Shown: in pieces, positions 1 to 12,818 of the stretch
Layout: each line of letters starts with the position of its first letter
How positions within the stretch are numbered: position 1 is the stretch's first letter
NCBI RefSeq assembly: GCF_016808095.1
Contig: NC_068976.1
Span: 31,490,371 to 31,554,370, forward strand
Direction: 5' to 3'
Length of the DNA: 64,000 bases
Origin: Vigna angularis
Lineage: Eukaryota; Streptophyta; Magnoliopsida; Fabales; Fabaceae
Notes under the pieces: model-generated
What the model was told of the DNA's origin: nothing
The model's database searches: none
What the model saw: only the letters and a program-made list of their open reading frames with translations
Made by a program: the position numbers and the translations under genes

Positions 1-136
1 GTTGAAAGGATTGAAGGAGATGAGTAAGGGTTTGGGAGTTTCTTGTTTTTTTTAGTTTGAGAATGAAATTATTAAAATACCCTTAACCTTAAAACTTAGA
101 ATTCATTATATATAAGGGTATTTTTGTCTACTAAAA

Positions 137-138
<2 letters not shown>

Positions 139-193
<55 letters not shown>
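139..193. repeat. (TA)n microsatellite
   Basis: An uninterrupted TA dinucleotide run of about 55 bases. It is a simple repeat and is likely to vary in length between individuals. Confidence 0.95.
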
Positions 194-198
<5 letters not shown>

Positions 199-220
199 GA
201 GTACCAGAGAGTTCTATTAT

Positions 221-437
221 CCGTGTAGATGTACGAGTTTATATATTTTTTTATATCTATTTATTGGTTAATAACATATATAGACTACAAATAAAATTAT
301 ACACTAAGAATATGCAATAAATAAAATATCAATTAATAACTTTTTTTTAAGTATTAATATTGTGATATGTGTAAATGTACGAGTTAATATATATATATAT
401 ATATATATATTTTATATCTATTTATTGGTTAATAATA
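221..437. repeat. Direct repeat pair with an expanded TA tract
   Basis: Bases 221-277 and 369-437 are near copies of each other. Both run from a GTGTARATGTACGAGTT motif through a TA/T tract to TATTTATTGGTTAATAA. The second copy has a longer TA tract (387-410). This looks like a local duplication in non-coding DNA; no gene is visible in bases 1-660. Confidence 0.7.
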
Positions 438-1924
438 TGTTTGACATAAATAAAAATAGTATGTTTGACTTAAATAAAGATATAATAAAGTGGTGAAATG
501 ATTATCTATTAAGTGATAAATGTCTAATTCAAGTAAATTTTAAAATAATTTTGGTATTTATATTTTGTCTTAATTTTATTAAGATTATGTTTAATTCATC
601 CTATTTATTTTAATTTTCAATTATTGATATTAATAGAGAGTCAAAATGAAAAAAATTAAAGAAAATAGATGAAATCAAGTAATTTTGGACAAAACTGATA
701 CTGGTCCAGTTGAGTAGTAAAGTTTAGGCATGAGCCACACAAATAAACTCATTATAAAGGGAAACTTGAAGCATTAAATATGAGGCTAGGCCATAAAGAC
801 TCCTTCTCAAAGAAGTTAAGTTAAAGGCTGAAGCACTAGAGTATGAGGCTTAAGCCACAAGAGCAAACACTCATGAGGAGAAAACCGCATCCACTTCTAG
901 AAAGATCTGAAATGTAAATTTTATAGCTTGAGCCCAAAATGTGCAATTTAATCCTCAAGAAAGACAATTTGGAAAGATATAGAATAAAACCTCTTATCTA
1001 CAATTCAAGGGCCAAAGTTGGAGTTAAGCACCACCTTGGATAGTTTATAAATACAAACCTCATGTTCTTATTTTAGGATGAGTGGAGAATCAAATATGTA
1101 GTAGTATAGTAGAAATGAGTTTGTAAGGCTCGAGAGAGATGCTTTCACTATAAATCTTGTGTCTAAATGATATTGGGATTGCATTGCAATATTCTATGAG
1201 TAGCTAAAATCTCTTACGTCAAGGTTGGATGTAATCAATTCTAATTATTTGTACTTCTACTTCTTAAATATTTATTTATGATTTCATTCAATATGTTTGT
1301 GAATTAGTTTTGTGCTTATTTTAGATGAACTGATCACTCGTCTTATTTCATTAGCTTGGGATTGAATGAGAATTGATTCCAAGTTTTGGTCAAACTAATT
1401 TTCCTCTGGCGTTTAGATGCTAGAAATAAATCTAAGACTGGTTAGAGAGTAATGATTTTCTTGCAAGTGATTTATTCAAGCGGTCATTGAGGAATCATAC
1501 TGAAGTTTAATGATCTTAGGCTCTAGGTGCTAGGAATGGGCCTAAAGTTACATTTACATAGCACTTCCAGAACAATGAATGGTTTGCGTAAGTAGATAAA
1601 TAAGAAAATAGTGGTGTAGTGGAAGAATATGAGATGAAATTCACTCATAGCCTCTACTTCACTCAATCTATATAATATATACTACTACCAATATTTTCTA
1701 AAATACAAAAACACAAAATCAAACTTCCAATATGCTTGTTAAATCCCTACTTATGGATACGATAACCCTCATTTGGTTATACTACAGATAACTTGGTGCA
1801 CTTGCAAATAGGTCACAGAGTTGAATAAATATTTTAAAACCTTATGTTGTGTGATGTTAGAGATTTTGGAGCTTAAGCTTAATGAACATAAAAATCTCAA
1901 CCCAAGTTTCCCCCATCAAGTTTT

Positions 1925-1942
1925 TGGTGTCGTTGTCATGGA
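1925..1942 (+). other. Degenerate tRNA-Asp primer-binding site
   Basis: The site reads TGGTGTCGTTGTCATGGA. The expected plant tRNA-Asp(GTC) complement is TGGCGCCGTTGCCGGGGA, so 13 of 18 bases match. Four of the five differences are C-to-T or G-to-A transitions, as expected from deamination of methylated cytosine in a silenced element. Confidence 0.5.
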
Positions 1943-2257
1943 TTTAGTTCAAGTATTTGGTAGGTCTAACCATTCTTTTTGTACACATGTAGATATCTTG
2001 TAATTTGAGTCTGTATAGTTGTAAAGTTTCATTTTTTCACTTTTGTATAGGTTCCATTTTTATTAAAAGTTCCATTTTTATTTTCTATTTTGCTCTCATT
2101 TCTGTTTTGCTCTCAAAGAGATCTCAAACAAGAGATAAGTTTAAAAGATATATATATTTTCTTGCTTTTTTGGAATGTTTGTGTATTTTCTATTGTTGAA
2201 AGAAAAATTTTGTAGAAAATATTCTCTTTAATTGAAATCTGAAAAGTCTTACCTCTA

Positions 2258-2590
2258 CTGCTTGTTTGATGCATAAATTTCTCCACAATTTTCTAATTAG
2301 CTAATTATTATATTTTTAGTTACATTATTGATTCAATGATCTTAAATTTGAATGTAAACATATTTTTTGAGTTTTGTGGATGATGCAGTTTAATTTTCAA
2401 AATATGAAACATATTACAAAGGATAACTTTGACCTTTGTTGATTGTTTGATGCATAACTTTCGCCATAGTTATCTAATTTGACTGATTCGTTTGGCATTA
2501 CATTACTGATTTAATGATCCTTAATTTGAACGTAAGAACATATGTTTTAGAATTTCGTGGAAGGTTCACTTTTGAAAAAAACTAGACATA
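2258..2590 (+). repeat. Tandem duplication of about 180 bp in the retroelement leader
   Basis: Two similar blocks follow one another, near 2258-2420 and 2440-2590. Each begins with TTGTTTGATGCATAA and contains a TTTAATGATC..TTAATTTGAA core followed by a TTTGTGG/TTTCGTGG motif. The copies have diverged by substitutions and small indels. No coding function is apparent. Confidence 0.6.
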
Positions 2591-3811
2591 TTGCAAAAAT
2601 ATTGATTTCATATTTTAAGTATGTTTCAAATTTTTAGATTATGAAATTAGATGTTGTGATTTTAGTCTAGTTTTGAGTATTGAACTTAAAGGAAATGAAA
2701 GATGGACAAAACCTTAATGATTTGATGCAATCAACAGAGACAAGAGCATATCAAACACCAAATTTAGTGCTAAGCAAAAAATTTACAAGGAACTTTGATT
2801 TTTTTTTTCTCTATTATGTTGTATTATGCATAAGATTTGATCTTTTTGAACAAGCTAGAAAGGAAAAGTAAGAACAAGGCTAAGAAAGATAAAAAGATAG
2901 ATCTTCTTCAACAAATGAGATGTCTGATCAAACAGACGGAGGAGATGGCAGAGTCATCATTTGAGGTTTTGGTTGGTGGACCTTGTGCTTTAAGAAGATT
3001 GTGTCATGCACTCAAGGCCTAGAAATTTTTCCAGATTTGTCATTCCCCCTGCTGCTAGAAGAGTAGAAACTAAATTTGCATTTCTTAACCTCTTCTTCAC
3101 AATTATTTTTCAGGAAAAGATCATGAATATCCTACAGTTCACCTATGGATGTTGCGCAACAAAGGGAATTGGAATAAAGGATATTTGATTCATTGACCCT
3201 CACTTAAAAGACACAACTAATCAGTACTGAAGTTGACCAAACAAGTCAAGGATTTGAACCAGAAACACTAAAGTTGGCCATTAAATTTTTAATGCTGAAG
3301 TTGGCCATCAAATTGTCATACTAAAGATGGCTAAACAATCAAAGAACTAAAGTCATAACAAAGAGGATGTTAAAGCCTCTAAATTTAAAGATGATGAGAT
3401 ATTTGAAAAGGTGGTTTGGTATGAGAGCTAAACAAAGGATCTTGGAGTAGAGGAAGATTGAAACCACAAAAAATAAAGTTCTTTTTAAATTTTTGACCAT
3501 TTTAAATTATGTCTTCAGTTTCTATTTTTTCTTTGAATTGTTGCATAAGTATAGGTGTAAACATTTTAAGTAGTTTATATCTTTTGGAATTTCATATAAA
3601 ATCTTTTTTAGCTTTTGGTTGGAAAAGAATTGGGAGAAAAACTAAGTTGATTTCTCCAACTTTGCTACACAAGCGCCTACTGATACCTCCTTTATTTTGC
3701 CCTCTCACCTCAACTCCTCTTGTAAAACATGTGATTTCTGATCCCAATAACTTCTTCTTGAAATTTCTTCAATATAAAACGTTGCTTCTGAACTCTAACA
3801 TAGTTCACCTT

Positions 3812-5234
3812 TGTTAAAATAGGATGGCTTAGTTTCTCACACCAAGAGGGGGGGTTTGAATTGGTGAAGTGTACAAAATATAATCTTTCAAAAACTATTT
3901 CACAAAAATAAGATGCTTTTACACTTTTCTTGAATCGCAAGTTAAAAGATATGCAATGCAATAATAAACTTAATCAAATATACTAACAACGTAATCAACT
4001 TAATAAAAGAGTGTAGGGATTAGAAAATTCAAACGCTGATTTTATACTAGTTCGGCCATGCCTACATCCAGTGTCCTTCCAACCACAGGAAGCAAATGCA
4101 CTATAAAGATCAAGGTTTTTACAATAAGGTTTTTACAGAGACCTCAGGTCAAAAGTGTAAAACACCTCTCTAACCTTTCAATCTAAATATAGGCAACAAC
4201 ACAAACAAGACCAACAACAAGAACACCCTCTTCTGTTGTCTATCCCTTTGAGACATTCTCCAAGTCAAGAACATCGTTCTTCTTCCTACTAACATCACAG
4301 GGAATCCAATCCAATCTTCAAAGATTGCAAATCCTGATCATGCAGAATACACCCAGTTGTGCTGATTGATTAGACATTCAAATTAGCAAGCCTTGCTTCT
4401 CAAGAAACCTCAAGTCTTTTGATCACCATGATCAATCTTGTTTCTTGGAGCTTTTTCTTTCTTTGTAAGATCACACAACTTTCTGTAAAAGATATGAACA
4501 TGTCAGATTCACAAAAAGTTCTTACAGAATTCAAAACAACGTCAATTTATAGTAATACACTCATAAGACGTGTTTTAATCGATTTCGCTACTAATGTAGT
4601 CGAATGCATCTTGCAGTTATAACAGACTAACATCATTCAAGTTCATTAATTGAGTGCATATTTAATATAATCGACTTACAATAAATGTCTGGTCAATATA
4701 TTTAAAAATATAACCGTTAAGACAGTTATGTCAAGCATTCAATCAGTTTTCAAAATAACAACCAACTTAGTCGAATACACATTGCATGCAGTCGATTAAG
4801 AAAAATCACTTGGCACATTTTTGAAAACTTTTCTCTTCAAAATAACTCAATGCATACTTGATAAAAGTTTGTGTAAACGCACGAATTTTAATCGATTCAT
4901 CCCATATGTAATCGACTTAAAACTGTTCTTTTGCTACACATTAAAGTTCAACCAAAGTGCTTGTGGTTTTCATTTCCAAAAACTCATGTCATGTGTACAC
5001 ATATAAAATCACATATTAAACACAGTGATATGCAATGAACAACACGATCATGTTCACAAATATGCTTATACATATTTATCACAGTAAAAAAAAGCATATA
5101 ACATGTAAGCATAGAACATGTAACACAGAATACTCATGTGTTATTAATTATGTGTTGTCATCATAAAAAACATATATATCACTAAGATTGTAGGTTCAGC
5201 TAAACCAGTGCTCCCCCTATCAACAATCTCAACA
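3812..5234 (-). mobile_element. Solo LTR, Sirevirus-like copia family, minus orientation
   Basis: Read on the minus strand, the element starts TGTTGAGATTGTTGATAGGG and ends ..CTATTTTAACA, about 1.42 kb. The 5 bp on each side are identical (ACCTT at 3807-3811 and 5235-5239), which defines both ends. No internal domain is present, so this is the product of LTR-LTR recombination. It is a close inverted partner of the solo LTR at 6340-7758. The G-rich start and the CCCCCTCTTGGTG tract near the other end match the other LTRs of this window. Confidence 0.9.
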
Positions 5235-6339
5235 ACCTTCATATCTTTCAGGTAAAAAATTGTCTCAAAGGCCTTATCCAAGTCTCATAAAGATAAGTAA
5301 GTCAATTTATCCTTGAATCTACATCTTCCACCACTATAGAGCACTTAACACTACCATAAAAGCAAAAACATGACAAGAATTGTTATAGAAAACAAAACTC
5401 AAACCACAACTATTTTGTCCCCTAAAACTTTAGATTTAAGAAAGAAAATTATTTTTGATATAGTCATAAGTGTGCACGCTTATTACTTTTATCAAGACAT
5501 TTTTTGTTCATAATACTTTTAGTTAGATACAAAATCTCTAGAATCTAAACTTAAACTCTTAAACTTGCAAGACACGATAAACCCACAACACTTAGGTCAT
5601 TCTAAGGATAAACTACTCCGGTACCAAAATGCAACATTCTAATTTTAATAGCTTACAAATGATAAAATAAGACATTATAAGATTGATAAACAACACACAT
5701 TGTCTCAACATATAAATATATGATGTTAATATAATTATCTAAAAATAAATAATTGTAATAATAAAATATATTTAAAACAAACTAAGGAAAACCACTAGAC
5801 AACCAAGAAGAATACTTCACAGCATTACTGTCCTCCACCAGTGATGTTTCAACATCTATCCCTCATCTACTCACACCAATAAGGTGATTACGGCAAAAGA
5901 AACAAACAAACACGCAAAAGAACACCGAAAAAAATGACAAGGTAAGTTAATATGAAAAAACGTTTTCATAAAACAAACATAGAAATGTCATCATACATAA
6001 CTCATTCATAAAACAACCATATCACATACAAAGACTCATTCTAGACTCAATTATTTGGATAAAGCATTGATGTGAAATCACAAGGGGTCTTGCACTTGTG
6101 GTGGCCTCTACTACTCTACGAAGTCATTGTCAATGAGTTTCACCATACTAGACACAAGGTTAGTCTGTTAACATCTTTGTCTAAGGTAAAGCCCGTAGAG
6201 TAAGACCTCATACACTTCTCACCACACACCCTATTCCACTATACCTAAGCTTGAATGGGTTATAGAGAGACAGGATAAACTTCAATGTCTGGACTCCCAC
6301 ATCAATGCTTACACTAATGAAACGCCACCATAAAATCTC

Positions 6340-7758
6340 TGTTGAGATTGTTGATAGGGGGAGCACTAGTTTAACTAAACCCACAATCTCAGTAATATTT
6401 GAGTTTTTGATGATGACAACGCATAATTAATAACACATGTGTATTGTGTGTTACATGTTCTATGCTTACATGTTATATGCATATATGAGAACATGATTAT
6501 GTTATATATGTGTTGTTCATTGCATTTCACTGTGTTATATATGTGATTTTATACATGAATGCATGACACATGTTTTTGGATGAGAAAAATCACAAGCACT
6601 AATGTTGAATTTTAATTGTGTAGCAAAACAATAGTTTTAAGTCGATTACATTATGGGCTGAATCGATTAAAACTCGTGTCTTTGCACAAACTGTTTTCAT
6701 AAGTGTTGTGAGTGTTTTTCAAAGAGAAAAGTTTTCAAAACTTGGCTTAACATTGTTACATAATCAATTGCATGCGATATGTATTCGATTAAGTTTGTTA
6801 CTGTTTTGAAATCTGTTAATGCTTGATATAACTATCAAAACAACTATATTTTTAAATGTGTTGACCAAGCATTCAATGTTATTCGACTGCATTAATTATG
6901 AATTCAATTAACTGCTTTGACTGCTACTATCTGTTATAACTGAATTGGTGCATTCGACTGCATTAGTAGCGAAGTCGATTATGTTGCGTCTAATATGAGT
7001 TTATCTATATATTGACGCGAATTTGATTTATGTATAAACTTTTGTGATTCTAACATTTTCATATTCTTTTGCATAAAAGTGTAAAGTTTACAGAAAGATA
7101 ATTAGCTCCAAGAAACTAGTTTGATTGTGGTGATCAACTAATTGTGATTTCTTGAAGAGCAAGATTGCTGAGTTGTCAAAGTCTGATCTATCTGCACATT
7201 TGGGTGTCTACTGCAAGATCAAGTTCTACAATCTACTGAAGATTGGGTTGAGTTCCCTGTTGTGATTACAGGAAGAAGGATAAGTTGCGTTCTTGACTTT
7301 GAGGGTGCCTCAAAGGGGTTGGACTGTAGGAGAGGGGATTCCTTCTGCTAGTTTGTTTATGTAGTGCCTATATTTTGATTAGAGGGTTAGAGATGTGTTT
7401 TATATTTTTGACGTGAGGTATCTATAGAAATCTTGTTGTAGAAACCTTGATCATTATAGTGCATTGGCTTCTTGTGGTTGGAAGGACACTAGATGTAGGC
7501 TTGGCCGAACCAGTATAAAAACTCAGTGTTTGATCTTTCTTATCCCTACTATTTTACATTTAATCAATTATACTTTATATGCATTCGATTAAATTTCCGC
7601 TGCATTGAAAATCTTTTAATTTGCGTTTCAAGAAAAGTATAAAGGCATCTATTTTGGTGAAAAAGATTTTGAAAGTTTTAAATTTTATACTTCACCAATT
7701 CACCCCCCCCCCCCCCCTCCCCTCTTGGTGTGAGAAATTGATCCATTCTATTTTAACA
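6340..7758 (+). mobile_element. Solo LTR, Sirevirus-like copia family, plus orientation
   Basis: The element starts TGTTGAGATTGTTGATAGGG at 6340 and ends CTATTTTAACA at 7758. It is flanked by a perfect 5-bp duplication ATCTC (6335-6339 and 7759-7763). At about 1.42 kb it is the same length as the inverted copy at 3812-5234. It contains scattered AATCGATT-type palindromes and a long C run (about 7700-7716) close to the 3' end. No PBS, gag or pol is attached. Confidence 0.9.
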
Positions 7759-8815
7759 ATCTCCTCACAAGATTCGTGGAATTAAGCGAAACACATATAA
7801 TACTTATCCTCATTACAATATCATACATGAATAAACAATCTAATACTTTTAAACATACATAAAATACATTGTATTTCATCTCAAACAACCAAAAAGAAGA
7901 TAATTTCAAACATAAACACTACCACTCAGAGGTGGTGCCCAGCACAATACTTTCTCCCACTCAACGCTCTCGAGTTAAAATGCTCCAGACCTATAGTACA
8001 AGGATGACGCTCAGTGGGACCCTAACGTCGCTCAATGCCAAACTATTTGTAGAACTGGACGATTAACATCACCCTTGCATAGCTCAATGTTATGCCATTG
8101 GCAAAATAGGACGGTCAACATCACCTTGGCACTACTAAACACTATACTAGATATCAACACTTGTATTTTCTGCTTTTTAAGGAACTTATACCTATTTAAT
8201 TTATCAAACTGGTACTTCTTTCCACTGCATGAGTTCAAAACAATTTTAAACATAGAAGCTTATACCATTTGACCAATTAATCGAATTTAATTTCTCTTAA
8301 TCACGCAAAACCAATTTCAAACCAGCCAAACATTCAAATAACAAATACTAAAACATGCAAATTTCATATTACACAATCTTCATCTGAAACAAAAATCAAA
8401 CGAAATTTTCATATTTTAACATATAACACTCATCACACAGATCAATCATTTAGTCAATTCACCATACAATCATAAAATTAAAAATTTCAAAGTATTTATA
8501 ACTTAAAATCAATGCAATCAACTTCCCTTACCTGAGAGATAGATGAAATTGCTTTAAGGAATGTCAAATCCCTTAAGGCTCGTAAGACCCTAACTAGTGA
8601 AACTCCTCCCAACTTGTAGGATGAACTATCCACACATAAAATAATCACAAAGACGATCAAGATATACCATTATGATCATTGCTCAACAAAGACTCATATA
8701 GATGACTAAAGATATGCATGCAAGTGGAAGAATGTTCACATGCAACGGATAACATAAAAGACCAAGAAAAAGGGTTGAAACTCAATTTACATGAACGAAG
8801 AAACTAAACGGTCCA

Positions 8816-10056
8816 TGAAACACAAGAACGACTCTAGAAGGGGAAGGGGGTTGAATAGAGTTTTCAAAAAATTTCGCAAATAAGTGTTTAAGCTCTTTTG
8901 TAGGGGTTAAACGTCTGCAATAAATATTAAACACTTAAGTTTTCAAACACCGTTCAGGAAAGAAAATAAATAGGGCAAGCGTATTTTTATACTGGTTCAC
9001 TCAACAGAGTTACGTTCAGTTCTCCCTTAAACACACGTAAGGGGTTCCACTAATCTTTAAAAGATTACAACGAATTTTACCACTCATGGTTTACAAACTA
9101 TCTAACTTGGATAAATGAGTTTACCCACTCCTGATTCAACACTAGTCTTATCGACTAGACAATTTAGCTCAACAAAACTAAATAATAAAATATTTTGATT
9201 CACTTCTAAATATACAAACAAGTACAGATTCAAAGCTATCGAAAAGAGTATAATTTCAATATAAGAAAATTTGAAGACTTGTAAAACTTTTTCTTTTACA
9301 AGGAAAGTCTTAGACTATGAAAGCTTAGAGAATGAAAACTAACATAAGATTCAAAGAGATATTCTTGTTGTCTTCTCTTTGTGTAGTCTTCCTTATATAG
9401 CCTTCTCCGAGAAAGATCCGTTACTCAGATAGTTGACTTCGATGAGGGTAGGTGGTCTTTTAGGTACGAAGTCAAGTGCTAAGTTACGTCTTGGCAAAGC
9501 AATAGTGCTTTTAGCAGAGATGGCATGTACGACTTGTTCAGAGCAAAAAACATTAAGAAAATATTCCAAGAATGTCTTTCTATCTCTTAATGTCTTTCTA
9601 ATCTAGTGCAGGACATTGGGAAAAAACTTGCTACTTTCATGATTTGCACAAATAAAGAGAACAAAGCACCATTAACAAAGAAGTACAAACTATACATGCA
9701 TTTAATGTTTTAAACATTATTGGTTATTTAGGCATGTTTCGTGTACTAAGCATACTAGTCTATCCTTTTAAGTAACACATCGTTTACAAGGTACAATGTT
9801 TAATAGAACTTTGTTCTAGACGGTTGTTAAACACATTTTCATAAAAAATTGTTTGTAAGCTATATAACATCTTATACCGACTTATCATAGATGTTTCAAT
9901 TATGTTTTTCAACATTAGTTTTACCAAGAATATCCTTTAGAAGGTTTAATCAATAAACATTATATCGTTAAATATTCGTTTGTTAAACTTCAAAAAAGAG
10001 TTGTTAGAAGTTTTGTTTCTTTAGAAGATCTTATAATGAAAAGTAGTTTTGTTTCA
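8816..10056 (-). mobile_element. LTR-like insertion inside repeat copy 1
   Basis: Comparison with copy 2, which is continuous at the matching point near 17375-17410, shows about 1.24 kb of extra sequence here. On the minus strand it ends with an AACCCCCTTCCCC tract followed by CTAGAGTCGTTCTTGTG, the style of a copia LTR 3' end. No TSD was found, and the right boundary is approximate because copy 1 has lost some bases there. No coding frame is visible. Confidence 0.45.
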
Positions 10057-10491
10057 ATTAATCCTATAACCTTAGTACTTGAATTAGATGAGAAGAGAAT
10101 AAGAACTCTTAGATAGAAGTCATATAAGTCTAGAAAAGTAGTTTCTAGAGAGATGATGTGTTTTAAAATAATGAAACTCGCTCATAATAAACTATTTATA
10201 TTGAAAGCTTTCAACATCAAAATAATCGAATCTCATTATTTTTAAATCTAAAATGTCATTTTATAGGTGTTTAGAAATTAATTAGAAGTTATAAAAGGAT
10301 AAAATTAAGAATAAAGAAATAGTATAGACAAATTAGTTTAGAAATAAAATAAATGGATAAAAATGTAAAATAAAGTTTATACACATGTGATAGCAAAATA
10401 AATATAAATAAAAAAGAAATTAAAAAATAAAATAAATAGATAAAAAAGAAAAATAACTTACCAAATTACTTAGAAGAGAATACCAAATTGA

Positions 10492-10810
10492 TCAATTGAA
10501 CATGTCACATTTTTCCCAAATCATATAATTACATTTGCTATTGTCTAGTATAACACTGAGCAGTGGCAAACTAGCGTTGAGTATCAACCTCGTTGTGCAA
10601 GTCTGGGAGCATTTTAGCTCTAGGCCATTGAGCGCAAGTTTGTACCATTGAGCGTCGTATTTTGCGAATGCCTTGACATTAAGCGGTAGTAGAACAGTAT
10701 TGAGCATAACTTTTGTGAGAAGAATGGCACCGAGGGTCAGAACTTTTGTGGAGCGCCACTTCTTGCGAAAGGTTTGACGTTGAACACCACTTATGAGCAC
10801 CAATTTGTAT
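10492..10810 (-). repeat. Fragment related to the GCTCAATG-rich module, inverted
   Basis: The minus strand carries the same kind of recurring GCTCAATG/GCTCAACG phrases as the modules at 7920-8160 and 16278-16700, here in opposite orientation. The open frame of about 103 codons on the minus strand comes from this repeated composition and shows no recognisable domain. Confidence 0.4.
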
Positions 10811-11416
10811 GTTGGATATATTTTTCTTCTTTGGTGGTTTAAAAAAGATTTGTAATGGAATTGATGAATGCTTACAATATTATTTATTATTATATGTGGT
10901 GATGATTATAGTTGTGGACAAGTATGGTGATGCTGTTAAGAGAAATTGGAAGAGAAATTCTTTATGGTGATGATCCATTTGAACGTTTTGGTCCTTGGTA
11001 CGAAGGAGATTAACCTTGTGAGTGGTAGGGTGATAACATAAAGTATAAATATTACTATAAAGTGCATCCCTCTAATGAAGCTCAATGTCAAAGACATCTA
11101 TCTGAATAATTGAGTTTAGTGTCAACTATTTGTGTGTATCTATATGATTTATTGTATTTAATCCATGTTTAGCTTATATTTGATATGATTTAATTATTTT
11201 AGAATAATTTTTTTTGCATATTAGTTTATCATGTCATCTCTTTTGTGTTTTCTTGTGTTTATTTGCCTCTTTTACTATGATCATTTCACGATGTAAATAG
11301 ATGAGTAGGTAAGTATTGATGCGTCTTCGGTGGAAGGTGGTGATGACGCATAAAAATTTTCTTTATTTTGTAGTAATTATTATATATAAAAGTTTTTTAA
11401 AATTCTTGAGTCTGGC

Positions 11417-11494
<78 letters not shown>

Positions 11495-12443
11495 AAGATA
11501 ATCGGTTTGTTTTAACGATCTTATAATATCTTATTTTATGCTGAAAAAGAAATTTTTCAATAAACATGTTACAGAAAAATAAATATAAATAAAAAAGTTA
11601 AAAATGTTAAATGACTAAAAAAATTAACTTTTGAGACATTGTCAACAAAATAAAATAGATAATAAAATAAATGTGCTAATATCTTCTTTTCTTATATCAA
11701 AATAAATATTAAAAAATTAAAATGTCAAATAATTAAAAAACTAACTTTTAAAATATTTATCAATAAAATTAAATAAGTACAATAGGATTACTTTACTAAT
11801 ATCCTCCTTTCTTATATTATAATAGATAATAGAAGTACAATACATTAAATCAATTTATTTCCATCATATTATCTTCTATCATTCGAATATTGAGCCAATA
11901 AAGCAACGTACTTCCTTTCTTCTTTAACATCTTTTTCTTAACATAAATATTTATTTGATCTTTTATCATTCCATTTTTTCAGTCAATAAAAACGACATAC
12001 TTCCTTTCTTGTTTAACATCTTTTTCTTAACATATCTATAATTATATATGAGCCAACTCACTTTTATAGTGGTATTTTGGTGTGTGTAATTTTTGAGAAT
12101 TTTTGTTTTTTATTTATATTTTATTTTTTAAGCTTTTGTAAATATTTTTTAATTCACCATTATAATTGTTGTAAATGTTCTTTTAGTGTCCATCATTATT
12201 TATCAATTTTACTCTTTATCAATATATTTCAGTTTATTATTTTATCTTTTAAGTTTTTATAAATATTTTTTGAACTTAATTAATTCTGAAAATTATATAA
12301 TAATTTTTTTATTTCATCACATAATAAGTGAATATACATAAGCTCATGTGTTTTCTATAGGAAATTAATTAAAATCTAAAATAGTTTTGTAACTCTCACA
12401 ATTGTTATTTCGTGTTGAGATATTCTTACCAATTTTATTTTTA
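10811..12443. other. Non-coding AT-rich stretch
   Basis: No gene is visible. It holds a long TA microsatellite (11423-11491). Phrases such as CATCTTTTTCTTAACAT are locally duplicated (about 11920-11950 and 12010-12040), suggesting a short tandem duplication of about 90 bp. Confidence 0.6.
11423..11491. repeat. (TA)n microsatellite
   Basis: A pure TA run of about 69 bases. The apparent Tyr-Ile repeat frame through it is an artefact. Confidence 0.95.
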
Positions 12444-12818
12444 GGGTTAAATATGTTTTTGCTCCCTTAACTTTCAGTGAAAATTGGATTAGTCCTTCTT
12501 CAAAACTTTGGCCTAATTTAGTCTCCAAACTTTAGAAATGTATGACTTTAGTCCTTTTAACCAAATTTTGTTAGGTTTATTTGATGTTTCAAGCACGCTT
12601 CATGATAGTATTTGGGTTGCTTACACTGTTTGACACATCTTTGCTTCAATGTTAACTGAGAAACGCGTTTGAAACATCAATTAAAGTTAACAAAATTTGG
12701 TTAAAAGGACTAAATTCATACATTTCTAAAGTTGGGGAACTGAATTAGGTCGAAGTTTTAAAGAGGGACTAATTCCAATTTTCAGTGAAAGTTAAGGGAT
12801 CAAAAACATATTTAACCC
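12444..12818. mobile_element. Mutator-type MITE
   Basis: A 375-bp element with long inverted ends. It starts GGGTTAAATATGTTTTTG and ends with the reverse complement, CAAAAACATATTTAACCC. The inverted similarity extends inward over most of the element. It is flanked by identical 9-bp duplications TTATTTTTA (12435-12443 and 12819-12827). Nine-base TSDs with long TIRs are the hallmark of Mutator-like elements. No coding capacity. Confidence 0.9.

Larger units (their letters stand above)
660..3806 (+). mobile_element. Decayed LTR retrotransposon remnant, Athila-like
   Basis: No intact reading frame is present. The stretch before about 1920 reads like a long LTR end and leader. A site at 1925-1942 resembles the tRNA-Asp primer-binding site used by plant Athila-type Ty3 elements. 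Downstream come a duplicated leader block (2258-2590) and only short frames full of stops. The right limit is set by the target site of the solo LTR at 3812. The left limit is a guess, because no LTR start or TSD was found. Assignment to Athila rests mainly on the primer site. Confidence 0.4.
5630..10470 (-). mobile_element. Long LTR-like repeat, copy 1 (interrupted)
   Basis: This segment aligns in blocks with 12930-17700: near 5640-6339, 7759-8815 and 10056-10260. It is interrupted here by a solo LTR (6340-7758) and another LTR-like insertion (8816-10056). It carries modules with repeated GCTCAATG/GCTCAGTG phrases (about 7920-8160). A TATAAATA box on the minus strand near 10190-10205 is also present in copy 2, which suggests minus-strand transcription and an LTR-like origin. 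There is no coding frame. The family and exact ends were not resolved. Confidence 0.55.

Noticed and set aside
6335..7763. Treating the two LTRs at 3812 and 6340 as one retrotransposon
   Set aside because: They are in opposite orientation, and each has its own separate TSD, so they are independent insertions.
8032..8253. Overlapping ORFs at 7869-8272
   Set aside because: They fall in the repeated GCTCAATG module and are not conserved in the paralogous copy near 16700.
11316..11501. Plus-strand ORF ending in a long Tyr-Ile repeat
   Set aside because: It is the translation of a TA microsatellite.
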